From Neoceratodus forsteri (lineage: Eukaryota > Chordata > Ceratodontiformes > Ceratodontidae), in NCBI GenBank assembly GCA_016271365.2, contig CM028129.1:1009497501-1009561500 (forward strand): DNA of 64,000 nt, written 5' to 3'. A model generated the notes under the pieces. The model saw only the letters and a list, made by a program, of their open reading frames with translations, was not told where the DNA came from and did no database searches. Below, piece by piece: positions 51,815-62,029 of the stretch; positions within the stretch are counted from its first letter, which is position 1; each line of letters starts with the position of its first letter. The position numbers and the translations under genes were made by a program.

Positions 51815-51905
51815 CTGACTGCCCTTAGGAGCCGACACACAAAGGGAAATAATGATTTCTTACCAGTAAATCCAATTGTATGTAGGCTTCGTCCATGGGC
51901 AGTCA
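51815..51905 (+). repeat. Palindromic region after the DIRS-3 recombinase
   Basis: The start (tctgactgcccttaggagcc, gacac) and the end (gtaggcttcgtccatgggca, gtcaag) are inverse to each other. This is the expected place and form of a DIRS internal complementary region. No matching terminal repeat was found in the window, so the element is incomplete. 51,906-52,112 shows nothing clear. Confidence 0.5.
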
Positions 51906-52739
51906 AGACCTCCCAGTTTCCAGTGCTGTATTTGTTTGTTTTCTGTCCTATACTGTATATAGTTCCTGTTCTTTAGCTTTTAAAAGGAACAGTCTCCAGC
52001 TGTGGAAATGATAACTTGCTGCCTTTAAGAGTGCACACCCCTTGTATCCAGGTGGATGGCTAACAGGTCACAGAGGTAGAGAGGGCTCTGACCGTTTAGG
52101 GCTTTAAATTAAGTTCAAGTTTATTGCAGGAAAACTCCATTGAGCAAGCTCATTCACAAGGAGGTCCTGTGACATAAACACTTAAAGTACAAATATAGGT
52201 AGGTAATAACAGTATATACATGAAATGCACGTTACATGATACAGGCTGGATATACATACAAGGGTACCACATAGGGTGACCGAAGGTGGTAAACATTAAT
52301 ATGAGACAGGGAAGTGACTTACAGGTTGCATACTGATAAATGAAACATGATGACTGGTGTGTGCAATACATATATTTTGGCAGCTAGGACAAACAACAGA
52401 CTACAACTGATATGGGGGGGAGGAGTGATTTGATAGAGTAGCAGTGGAGCGTAAGCATAGATAAAGCCAGGAGTGGAAGGGAAAGCAATTAATATGACAA
52501 AGCAATTATACCTTACCAGTGGATAAATATGGCACACATGGGGAAGGAAGACACTTAATGACAGTTACAGGTGTCTTTTATTTTGGCTGAACTTAGCGAT
52601 TTGTAGAAGTTTATTGAAACTGTGCTAGTTAGTTTCAGTACGGTTTGTAATTGGTTCCAAATGGAGGGAAGGGCATATGCAATAGCACGTTTACCAAAGG
52701 AGGTCCGTATCCTTGGTATGTCAAGCATAATAAAGTCAG

Positions 52740-54600
52740 ATTTTCTTAACAGTATGCACTATGTGAGATACTAATAAGGGAAGAGAGATAGCTTGGCAAT
52801 TTCTGCAGGAGCAGTTTAAGAGTCCATAGCCCAGCATGGAGCAGGCGTCTAGTAGTAAGGGATGTCCAACCAACAGCTGCATATAAGTCACAGTGGTGCG
52901 AATGGTAAGGGTTGGTAATGAACCGTAGCATACGGTGATAAGGATGTCCAGTTTACTTAGATTTGCAGGAGTGGTGGAGGAATAGGTTACATCGCCATAG
53001 TCGAGTAGGGGGAGAAAAGTGGCCTGTACAAGCTTGTTTCAAGGGGGAAAAGGGGCCTGTTTCTGTAGAAGAAACCTAACCTTGCTTTTAACTTCTAGAG
53101 ACATCTTTGACGTGGTCATTGAAAGATAATTTATTGTCGATCCAGATACCCAGATATTTAAATTTGGTTACAACTTCCAGAGGCTTGTTTAGCGTGGTGA
53201 CAATGAAGTCTTGGGCAAGGGTATTTGGGGGGCCTGTGACAGCACTGCGGGAGAATATCATCGCTTTAGTCTTCTTAGCATTGAGCAGAAGCTTTGCCTT
53301 TATTAGATTATGCTCAAGTTGTGCGAAGTCCACTTGAAGCACTCCCTTGACTTCAGATAACGATGAGCCAGAAGTATACAACATAGTATCATCTGCAAAA
53401 AAGTGCAGATTGGATGTAGATATTTTAGCATCTAAGTCATTAATGTACAAAGAAGACAAGATAGGGCCTAAGATGGATCCTTGGGGGACTCCTCTTGCAA
53501 CTGGCAAGGCAGCAGAAAAAAAGCCTTCCACCTTTACTTTTGGAATCTTCCAGTTAGGTAGCTAGAGAACCACGGGTGGTATGGTATGTGGCACCCAACT
53601 TTGCAAGGCAATTGACTAATAGTTTGTGATCAACAGTATCAAAAGCTTTGCTGAGGTCCAAAAGACTCGCCAGTTACCTTCTTAGCATCTATAGCAGAGA
53701 TCCAATCATTGGTTACTTTTGCTAGTGCAGTGATTGTGCTATGATTAGCCCGGCTTGGATTGAGCTGGGTTAATGAGAGAGAGCGTTTCCAAGTGAGATT
53801 TTAACTGAATATGGATCAGTTTTTCGAGAACTTTAGAAAGGATAGGCAATATGGAGATAGGCCTATAGTTGTTTACATCGCATGGGTCACCAGCTTTAAA
53901 TAGAGGGAGGCTATGTGCTGATTTCCAGCAGGACGGCACAGTAGCAGATGTAATGGAAAGATTGAAGATGTGGAGAATTGGGGTAGTGAGATGGGCGTAG
54001 CCTGACCTTAGGAAAAAGGGTTCCAAGCCATCGTCCCCTGCGCTTTTTTTGGTGTCTAAGTTAAGAAGAGAATCTTCTACTTCTTTATAAGTTATCTCAC
54101 GCAGTTGGAAGGGGCTGGGTGCAGGACTAGATGTAGGGGGAAGGGTATGCTGGCTCACCGCAGCACCAGCATAAGGTGACGAGTCAAAAGCTAATCTTGC
54201 TGTGGCAAAGTGGGAGTTAAGTTCCTCCAGGATTAGGGACTTGTTTTCCACAATCTTGCTACTTGCAACTATCTTTGTTGGGACAGAGGGGCCATGGCCG
54301 TCCTTCTATAGCTTTGATAGTCTTCCATATTTTATGAGGGTTACCTTTAGCTTGTTCAAGAGTAGAAATATAATAGTTAGCTTTAGCAGGCGAAGTTTTT
54401 CACACAGTTATTCCTGGCTGTTCTAAAGGCCTGCCAATCCGAAGATTCTTTGGAATGTCTAGCTTTAGCGCAGAGCTTATCTCGAGCTATAAGGGCTGCC
54501 TTGAGATCCGAGGTGAACCAGGGGTTGGAATTGTTCCGTACCCTTACTTTGATGAAAGGGACATGCTTATTTATTATTGTAGTGAGTTTGTCATTAAGGA
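52740..54600 (-). pseudogene. LINE R1 linker and reverse transcriptase
   Basis: From 54,600 the minus strand reads DKLTTIINKHVPFIKVRV, NPWFTSDLKAALIARDKLCA, then KSLILEELNSHFATARLAFD, TKKSAGDDGLEPFFLRSGYA, VNNYRPISILPILSKVLEKL and LINPAQSKPG. After frame shifts come RGVPQGSILGPILSSLYIND, FFADDTMLY (FADD intact at 53,388-53,399), LLLNAKKTKAMIFSRSA, FKYLGIWIDNKLSFNDHVKD and MLRFITNPYHSHHCDLYAAV. Domain order and spacing follow LINE R3. It would make cDNA from its own RNA at a nicked target; frames are now broken. Confidence 0.85.
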
Positions 54601-54611
54601 TGTAAGCTGCC

Positions 54612-55392
54612 TAAACATATAGAAACATAGATTTTGACGGCAGATAAGGAACGCTTGGCCCACCCAGTCTGCCCATTTCCCTACCTAATGGGTAAGCTGC
54701 AGATCCTAGTTAACCAGCAGCCTACTTCTTTCTACCCCCACCCCCTAGAATTGCCTTATGACTGTCCCATGCATGCTTGAATTCCACCACTGTTTTTGAC
54801 TCCACAACCTCCTCCGGAAGGCCGTTCCATGCATCCACAACCCTCTCTGTGAAAAAATACTTCCTTAAATTACCTCTGAGCCGCCCTTCTATCTTCAAAT
54901 TGTGCCCCCTTGTTCTTGCACACCTCTTTTTTGAAAGATGCTACCCTCTTGGACTTTGTTGATTCCTTGAGGTACTTGAAAGTTTCTATCATGTCCCCCC
55001 TCTCCCTCCTTTCCTCGAGGCTATACATATTCAGCTCCTTAAGTCTCTCTTCATATGTCTTCCGGTGCAGACCCTGCACCATTTTAGTTGCCCTCATCTG
55101 GACAGCCTCCATCCTGTCTATGTCTTTGCGGAGATTGGGTCTCCAGAACTGCGCAGTACTCAGATGGGGTCTCACCAACTGTCTGTACAGAGGGATAATA
55201 ACTTCCTGTTTTCTACTGGTGATGCCTCTCCCTATGCATCCCAGTATCCCCCCAGCCTTCCTTGCTTCCCTCTCACATTGCTTGCCCACCTTTAGGTCAT
55301 CTGATATGACTACCCCCAGGTCCCTTTCCATTTTTGTTGTTGTTAGTATCTCACCCCCCATTGTGTACTCTTCCCCTGGGTTTTTGTTTCCC
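54612..55392 (-). mobile_element. CR1-C LINE 3' fragment inserted in LINE R1
   Basis: The minus strand reads GNKNPGEEYTMGGEILTTTK, MERDLGVVISDDLKVGKQCE, GGILGCIGRGITSRKQEVII, PLYRQLVRPHL, MVQGLHRKTYEERLKELNMY and SLEERRERGDMIETFKYLKE. The CR1-C 3' end is at about 54,612 (catatagaaacatag, gacggcagataagg). It is inserted in the same orientation and, by chance, in frame with the R1 endonuclease. It splits KDVN from the linker of R1. Confidence 0.88.
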
Positions 55393-56153
55393 TTGTTGAC
55401 ATCTTTGGCTAGGTAGAGATCTTGCCATCTGATCATGCTCAGGTCAGATAGGAAGTTTACTGCACTGAATTTGCGAAAGGATCTTTTTGTTATAAAGATG
55501 GGTTGCGGCCGGGCCTTAATTTGAGATCTTATGCAAGCAACAATTCCATGATCACTCATGTCGTTGTGAAACACTGCCGAATGAGATATTTTGTGTGGAT
55601 GGATGGTTAGTACCACATCTAGAATGGAAATGTTGGCAGTATTTAGAGTGTTATTCCTAGTGGGTTCACTGACTAATTGCCCAAGACCTAGCTCGTCACA
55701 AAGGGATTTGAGGCCGTGTGATTTAGGTGACAGCCAGTCCATATTTAGATCTCCTAGAAATATTGTTTCAGTTTTTGCATCTACGAACATGGATTTCAAA
55801 AGATTAAGGACTTCATCACCACCAGACGGGGGTCTATAGCCACCTAGGATAGTGATACATTCCGAGGAGGGGAGATGAAGGCTCAGCGAAACTAACTCAA
55901 ATTCCTTGGCTAGAGATTTGCAACTAATATTGGTGACCGAGTACTTAGATTTGGCGTAGATAACCACACCCCTGCCTCTAGAGTCTCTATCTGCTCTGAA
56001 TAAATTGTAGCCCTGCAGTGATATTTGTTGATCAGTGTTCGTCTTTTTTAACCACGACTCCGTAATTATGATAAGGTCAGGGTTAACGTGTGCAGCCCAG
56101 GCTTGCAGCTGTACAAGTTTTTTAGGCAGGCTTAAAATGTTGACCATCATCAT
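55393..56153 (-). pseudogene. LINE R1 AP-type endonuclease
   Basis: The minus strand reads NILSLPKKLVQLQAWAAHVN, PDLIIITESWLKKTNTDQQI, NLFRADRDSRGRGVVIYAKS, GGYRPPSGGDEVLNLLKSM, TIFLGDLNMDWLSPKSHGLK, ISILDVVLTIHPHKISHSAV and NDMSDHGIVACIRSQIKARP. ES, GDLN and SDH are the catalytic and metal-binding blocks, and the domain is uninterrupted over about 240 codons, the best-preserved endonuclease here. The open frame runs on into the CR1-C insertion, giving a 427-codon chimeric frame (54,870-56,153). Confidence 0.85.
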
Positions 56154-56230
56154 TTTGAGACCTGTGGCCTCAGCAAAATCGATAGGCGAGGTAAGTTGTG
56201 TGTGGGGGCCGGGGCCCCCAGGGTTGCCCC

Positions 56231-56284
56231 CCCAGGGTTGAGCTCCACATTTCCTGAGCAGAGAAGAAGCAGAAGTATAACTTT
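56231..56284 (-). other. 2A-like motif upstream of the LINE R1 endonuclease
   Basis: The minus strand reads KKVILLLLLCSGNVELNPG, ending at 56,231, after which Gly stands in place of the last Pro of NPGP. A C-run of seven (56,227-56,233) and a second NPG-like repeat just downstream suggest slippage or mutation here. The D position is Asn. The ancestral form may have been an active 2A. Compare 14,755-14,853. Confidence 0.65.
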
Positions 56285-56700
56285 CTTTAAGGAGCTTATA
56301 AGAATGGAGACTGCTTTTTTATTTCTTCGCGGCAACCCATATCGTGCTGCGCAAGAGGCGGCACCACTGTAATGACAGTTGATCGTGATCAGTGTAAGTG
56401 CTTGAATAGACATGGGTGAAGACAGTAGCAAGGGGGTATAGGCTAACCGGGGGAAATAGGCTAAAAGGGGAGAGGAGAATGACATAGTGTCTGCACGGTA
56501 GACCGTTATAACGTTAGGTATTGATAAGGTACATTGGAGAACTGAATTGCATTGAGGTACTTCGAATTGCACTGTATTGCTGAGAACTCTGCACCTTAGA
56601 AGCAATAAAAACACAATAAGGAGAGCCATGGTCCCAGATTGAGTGGTCTCGTGATTTGTATTAGTGTAATATTTTCTAGGCAAGTAATTTGCCCACCTAG

Positions 56701-57472
56701 GTACTCACTTAAAACCTAGATGAGAAAATACAGCAGAAAGGGGAACAAGGAGAGCAGGAGCAGCTTAGTTTGTGGCGGGGCTCGAGATATTCACACAGGG
56801 CAGTCTTATTGGCCACACTCAGATACCAGTCATAGGTTGGCAGCAGTCGAAACTAGGCCAGTGAAGCAGTAATATGATATAGGAGGCGGATCATGAGTGT
56901 ATTTAAAGGAGGCCTGGGAGAGGGGGTGGTGGGGTGGGAGAAAATTTCAGGTCAGACGCGAGAGCTGAAAAGTCAGAATTAAGAAGGAACACTGTAACAG
57001 GCTATAGAGAAGGTGCCCCAATCAGAGAAAAGCAAAGCAGGCAATGTACCAATCACAATCCCCTATGGCAGTGCCGCACCAATCAAGGGTGCCCAGGCGT
57101 GCTGGCTCTCTGCAGAGGATTCTATCGGTATCTGTCGGTATGACAGCACAGCATAGGTAATAATAGGGTGCTCAGCGTCTATCTGACTTGAGTCTGAAGG
57201 GTGGATGGCAGATACTGAGGGCTTCCTGTTTTCAGCTGCAGAGCTGTCGCACAGGCAGTTTTAAGGAAGTTGTCAGCCTGTTGAGTGAAGCTTAGGGGAA
57301 CCTAACTACAACCACCCCTTGTAGCAGCACTGGGAAAGAAGTAGAATGATAATGCAGGCCATATTGCCCACGTAATGAGTACAGTGATTTATGGTAGCAT
57401 CAAGAATCCTCTAGTGGCAGGTCTGTATAACCTGCTAATGAAATTAGCCACTAGCCCCCCCCCCCCAAAAAA
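56701..57472 (-). promoter_or_regulatory. Probable LINE R1 5' UTR with promoter-like sites
   Basis: On the minus strand, CCAAT-type boxes (gattgg near 57,050 and 57,020) precede a TATA-like tttaaataca near 56,900-56,910 by about 120-150 bp, and the R1 leader frame begins at about 56,683. No protein domain is seen. That this is the element's own promoter is inference from position. It could instead be unrelated flanking DNA. Confidence 0.35.
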
Positions 57473-58105
57473 AGGTAGTTAGACTTATCAGCGCCAAGGC
57501 AGAGTGCTTGGATGTGGGGTGGCGCTGCAGGAAGAGCAGTCAGACAGAAGAGGCAATTACACAGTTGAAATGTGCTTAGTTCTATCGAAAATCTAACAAA
57601 GTGCCAAGTGTCTATAGCAGGGAAAAAGTCCTGGCCAATCAGAGTGGATTGCTGGAAGCACCGTTTCGATTGGCTGCGCTGTCCCGTACCTTCCAAGGAG
57701 CTGCAGGCGGTGTCCTGGTCTTGGTCGGTGGCTGGCTGGGTGCCGGCCGACCGTGGGGGAGCTGAAGCAGCCCTGTTCAAGGGCAGGCAGGTGGAGAGAA
57801 GAAAAAAGAGCAGGTCTTAAATAGCATAGAGGTTAAAGTGGGTTAGATTTGAGCAGTTTAGTAAGACAAAAGGTAGTTAGACTTATTGGCGCCAAGGCAG
57901 AGTGCTTGGATGGGGGGGGGCCCTGCAGGAAGAGCAGTCAGACAGAAGAGGTGTAAGCACTTTAAAACAGTAGTAGAAATTACAATCCAGCTAATACAGT
58001 TGAAAAACTTCTAATTACACAGTTGAAATGTGCTTAGTTCTATCGAAAATCTAACAAAGTGCCAGGTGTCTATAGCAGGGGAAAAGTCCTGGCCAAATAC
58101 TAGTC
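57473..58105. repeat. Direct tandem duplication, period about 400 bp
   Basis: The segment starting aggtagttagacttat-ggcg at 57,473 recurs at about 57,872. Shared blocks include ccaaggcagagtgcttggat, gcaggaagagcagtcagaca, caattacacagttgaaatgt-type text, gcttagttctatcgaaaatc, taacaaagtgcca and gtgtctatagcagg. The first copy lacks about 60 bp present in the second, after cagaagagg. The second unit breaks off at about 58,105. It lies upstream of LINE R1 and may be 5' UTR monomers. 58,106-58,384 is unassigned. Confidence 0.8.
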
Positions 58106-58384
58106 ATTAGACCTTAAAATCAATCTACCACCTATCTGGCAGCCTGTGTAGAGTATGGAGCACTGGGATTATGAGCTCCAACCTGTTGGTAGCAGTCAGG
58201 AGACACACTGCCACTTTCTGCAACAGCTGTAGATTGTACAATGATTTACAGAAAGGCCCACATAGAGCACATTCCAGTAGTCCAGTCGGGATGTGACAAA
58301 AACCTGAACTAGTGTTCCATGATAACCTTCCTTTTATGGTGGTTGTGTCTGAAACTCTGTTTTCATGTTAAATTACCCTAGATG

Positions 58385-58609
58385 GATGTAATGCAAAATT
58401 TGTAGAGGACTCTGAGTCCAAACTAGGTGCTATTGTTAAAACTCAGAATTGGGTAAATGCGCTCCGAGGAAACTTGGGCAGAATAACTGGATGGGACGTA
58501 AAGAAGAGAATGAAATTTAATGTGGAAAAGTGTGTTTTGATTCACCTAAGGGGAAGTCAAAAGGCAGATTGCTAGTAAGACAGGGAAAAAAATCAGAAAA
58601 TCTAAGCAG
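58385..58609 (+). pseudogene. CR1-D RT fragment, left of a SINE
   Basis: The plus strand reads DSESKLGAIVKTQNWVNALR, GNLGRITGWDVKKRMKFNVE, KCVLIHLRGSQK. This is the RT region after the catalytic box in CR1-type LINEs (DDSKLG...FNVEKCKVMHLG). It ends in the first copy of a target duplication (aaaatctaagcag). Confidence 0.7.
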
Positions 58610-59042
58610 AGCCGGCCTGGTGGTGTTGAGGTTGAGGGGCTGGATGCCTTACCTGCAATATGCTGTGACCGGTTGGAAACTAGCCCAGGTCGGGGGCAGA
58701 GCTGGATAGAGCTGCCAGCAGGCAAGCTCTCTTCTCTGGGAGGTGACGTGGTATCCCTCGGCTGATGGCGGACCTAGTGGAGGCTAGGGGTGGCACGGGC
58801 TTAGAGGGTGCCAGGCGCTAGGCCATTGGGTAGGGAAAGGGCGCATTGGCGCTAGGCGATGCACCTACCCTGGGAGAAAATCAGAGGCAGAAAATGTCGG
58901 CAGCAGGATGAAGAGTGATTTCCCCGCAGGCTCCACAATCGAGCACAAGATAAACGCCGGTTATTCCAGGGGTGACGGGGCTGGGAGGGCAGTCAGATGG
59001 AGGCTGCTGGCCGAGCATAAAGAGATAATGAAAAATAAAAAT
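58610..59042 (+). mobile_element. tRNA-headed SINE with target duplication
   Basis: The head is agccggcctggtggtgttga, ggttgaggggctggatgcct, with ccaggtcggggg at the B-box position. A GC-rich body follows, then an A-rich tail (aatgaaaaataaaaat at 59,027-59,042). It is flanked by aaatctaagcag (58,598-58,609) and aaatctgagcag (59,044-59,055). It interrupts a CR1-D RT and shares the head with the copies at 15,874 and 48,285. Confidence 0.8.
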
Positions 59043-59570
59043 GAAATCTGAGCAGGAAAGGGAGCTAACTGTCAGTCTAAATCATGGGAAACGGTGCAAG
59101 TTAGTGACAAAAAACGGATCATGGGGCGTAGCTAAAGAAATGTTGTTAATAGATCATGGGAGGCTATTTGGCCACTCTAGAATTCTTGTGATACAAGGCA
59201 GCAAAGCTGGTAAGAACAGGGCCCAGAGGTCAAAAAACTACAAGGAAAGATTGGACAAGCTCAAGCCCTTCAGCTTAGAAAAACAAGCTATAAGATGTTA
59301 TTTTAATCCAAGTATAGGTAGTTAAGGGTGCCAGACTGCTTGAAAACCTTAACTTGAGGCCTAAAATGATAACAAAAATTGTGGGATACTAGACAACTCC
59401 GTGATACTTAAGGGGAAGTTTAGGAAACATTTACTTTCACAGACAGTGGTAAGTATCTGGAATAACTAATGGTGGTTACATCAGTACCTCTGAACTCACT
59501 TAACACTAATCTAAAAAATATATATGAGATGGGACTCTGTAGTAGGGGACAATCATGGCAGGCTAATAGA
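59043..59570 (+). pseudogene. CR1-D RT C-terminal fragment, right of the SINE
   Basis: The plus strand reads KSEQERELTVSLNHGKRCKL, GRLFGHSRILVIQGSKAGKN, then NYKERLDKLKPFSLEKQAIR. This last block corresponds to YEERLKxLxxFSLEKRRxRG in CR1. A decayed end follows (FRKHLLSQTVVSIWNN). Downstream of about 59,480 the match fades. Confidence 0.65.
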
Positions 59571-60004
59571 CCTACTTTCGTCTGTGACTCCTGATATTGC
59601 CGTGTACTTCTTTGTAATAACTGGAAAACAACAAACTCATGTAGGTGCACAACATGGACATCACCACCAAAAGAAAAAAGTGTTTGGTACTCATCAACCC
59701 ATCCATTCCATGGCACTGGTCCTACATTGTAATTGTCCCACTTTTTCTTCTAGATTTAAATCTGGAAAGTCAGCTGTGAAATTAGAATATGCAGCGCCAT
59801 TCCATCCTCTCAGCAGTCCCCGCTCTCTGGCGTTCCATACCGTGTTTGCGATCAGAACTGAGGTTGGACATTTTGCTTTCCTGTGGTCAGTCCTTCCGGT
59901 TAGTGCCTCTAATTGAATATCTGTTGCTGTTTCATGATGTTTTAATTGGATGCTGTGACAGAGATTTTGCTTCCAGCTTTGTGTGTGTATACTGTATGTT
60001 GCTG
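59571..60004. other. No recognisable feature
   Basis: Open frames of 95-130 codons exist (59,524-59,916; 59,789-60,076). The segment MALVLHCNCPTFSSRFK and the region around [20 protein letters not shown] are not recognised as a domain. The latter is loosely like the end of a LINE protein (PALWNSIP...), so an old LINE scrap at about 59,790-59,930 is possible. Confidence 0.3.
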
Positions 60005-60270
60005 CGTGGGTTCTTTTATAATTGCCCTATGTGTATTTTTAACAACAGGGTTCTGCCATTATTGTCCAGTGTGTAGATGTTACTATCTGGGTTCTGTGAT
60101 TATTGCCCTGGGTATATAGGTTACTGACTTAGTTTTGTAACCAGTGCCTAATGTGCGTATTTCACTGCCCGGGTTCTGTCATAATTGCCCTGTGTGTCTA
60201 TGTTACTGCCTACATTCTGTTATTATTGCCCTGCGTGTCTGTTGCTGCCTGAGTTCTTTCATATTTCACC
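60005..60270. repeat. Minisatellite, period about 40-41 bp
   Basis: The core gggttctgtnattattgccc plus tgtgtgtatatgttactgcc recurs with ttct anchors at 60,011, 60,051, 60,092, 60,133 (tttt), 60,174, 60,215 and 60,254. That gives six to seven diverged units. Confidence 0.8.
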
Positions 60271-61329
60271 TTGGGTGAAATTCCTTTTTCCCCCTCCTGC
60301 CCCTCCCCCCACACTTCTTCCAGTATTCCATCCCTCCCACCTGTCTTTTAATGTTTCAACAAATTGACCTCCCTCGAGTCATTGATCTCTCTACAAATGG
60401 TTGATAGGGGACAGTTGTACTTTGTATTCAAAAAATATAAGGGACTGATGAAACTCACACACACCACATATACACTAACTTGCTCACAAGCACATTGTTT
60501 GGAACTCCCTAGAAAATGAACCACTCCCATCAAATACGGCTGTGTAAGAAATATGGTTACATATCAAGTCCCTGTATTATACAGAGACTCTGTTGATCGG
60601 GTATGCTTGCAGATTTCCTTATCGTTAGTTTATTCTGTGTTTTTGGTAACGTAATAAAAATGACACTGTTTTGTTACAAAAAGCAGCTGATATATACACT
60701 AAACAAAAAGTACCAATGTCTATTGCAGTCCAGTTATATATTGTAAACAGCATTTATTGAGCTTGGGTTATGTCTTAGTATCATCTGCTTGAGTTTTAAT
60801 AAATAATGATGTGTCAAAAACTGCAAAGTCTCTCTTTGCTGTAATACTCACTGGCACCATCCCTAAGTCTTTTGTCAGCATTTGTCATAGACTTATGTAC
60901 AGTTGTCTAGCAACCATGTGCACTCTCCTTGGTGTGCATGCACACGACGCATGATGACACTGCATGGGACATCAGTGTTGTAGAGACTGTGGCAGTGAGT
61001 ATAAGAGGATTGCACTGTTAAACACTCTGGCTGGCTACATCTTTAGGTGAAACACCATAAGCTATAGAGCAGTGAATTAAGTAAAATCCTTATTCTCAAA
61101 ACTTCTTTTGGTCACATGTGGCTATCGAACTGGTTACGTAAAGAAACTACTTTTATTTTCTCTAACTCCTGAAAATGTTCCTATAAGGCTCTTACTGCCC
61201 GCACTGTAATCGGAATAAAAAGCACCAGGTATAGTGTTCATTCACATGTTGGTTATGGGAAGGAAGGAGCTTGTCTCCTGAGGCACTTTTTGAGCATCAG
61301 CTGCTGTTTGCTGTTGTAACATTCTCACA
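60271..61329. other. No gene seen
   Basis: Mostly AT-rich, apparently single-copy sequence with no recognisable domain or repeat family. Short open frames carry no motif. Confidence 0.4.
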
Positions 61330-61412
61330 GCCTCCACTTGCATACTGTGTGACTCTGAGCAAGTCACTTAACCGCCTAGTCCTCCCAGGTCGCCCCTGAA
61401 AACAGGCACTTG
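61330..61412 (+). mobile_element. MIR/CORE-type SINE core fragment
   Basis: Contains cacttgcatactgtgtgact, ctgagcaagtcacttaaccg and cctcccaggtcgcccctg, matching the core of the SINE at 49,747-49,905. The tRNA head is missing. Confidence 0.75.
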
Positions 61413-62029
61413 TGCCTAGTGGGCCTAACCCGGTTACCAAAGACTAATACCCCCCCACCACAAATGGGGGTTCCTAAATTGTCTTCCTGGGCTTGCCTAA
61501 TGCCTGCTGCTTGGCTGGTGTCATGTGGCTAGCAGTTTAAAAGTGCTTGCATGTGAGTGCCCTATTAGCCTCCATGCCTGCCCCTTTAAGAAGTGCTAGT
61601 CTCATAGGCTATAATCAATCTAGGTAGGGACCGAGTAATTTCAGGCTTGAGTCCTGCCCGAACTGCAGTACAGCTGCTTCACTCTATCATCACTGTTTGC
61701 GCAGAGGGAGCTTTATCAAGAAATGTGATTGATTGCTGGTTATCTGCTTAAATGATTATAATATAGTTGTCTGTCTAACCTGCCTTTCTTTGCAGCATGG
61801 ACTTTCTGCTTTGCACTATCATCTTGGTTCTGGACTGCCAATTTGGACCAATCGGTACCTTTGGGGACCCTAAAATGAGACTGTCCCCAGAGGCTTTATG
61901 GGAGTGAACGTCTGTAGGAATTGTAGTTTCTGCCCTTTGGTGCCTAAATGGACCTGGAGGGGGAGCCCTAGCTGTGACAGACAGATGGAGCAACCAACCG
62001 AACCTTTTGGATCACTGGGAAATTTAATC
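61413..62029. other. No gene seen
   Basis: About 600 bp without recognised features, ending at the 3' terminus of LINE R4. The frame at 61,898-62,095 runs into the LINE and has no domain. Confidence 0.4.

Larger units (their letters stand above)
52113..56700 (-). mobile_element. Rex1/L2-type LINE R1, near full-length coding part
   Basis: The 3' end is at 52,113 (aagttcaagtttattgcagg). Its last 60 bp follow the R3 and R4 termini: on the minus strand cct-cttg-aaatgag-ttgctcaa-g-gtt---ctg-aataaa. Coding, high to low: leader with 2A-like motif (56,231), endonuclease (56,153-55,393), CR1-C insertion (55,392-54,612), linker and RT (54,600-52,740), then a 3' UTR of about 600 bp. The 5' UTR probably extends beyond 56,700. 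Frame breaks occur in the linker and around 53,575-53,745. Confidence 0.85.

Noticed and set aside
58110..58350. Segment with ccagtagtccagtcgggatg and gacaaaaacctgaactagtg, which feels like a widespread vertebrate repeat
   Set aside because: I could not name the family or find its boundaries, so it is not annotated as an element.
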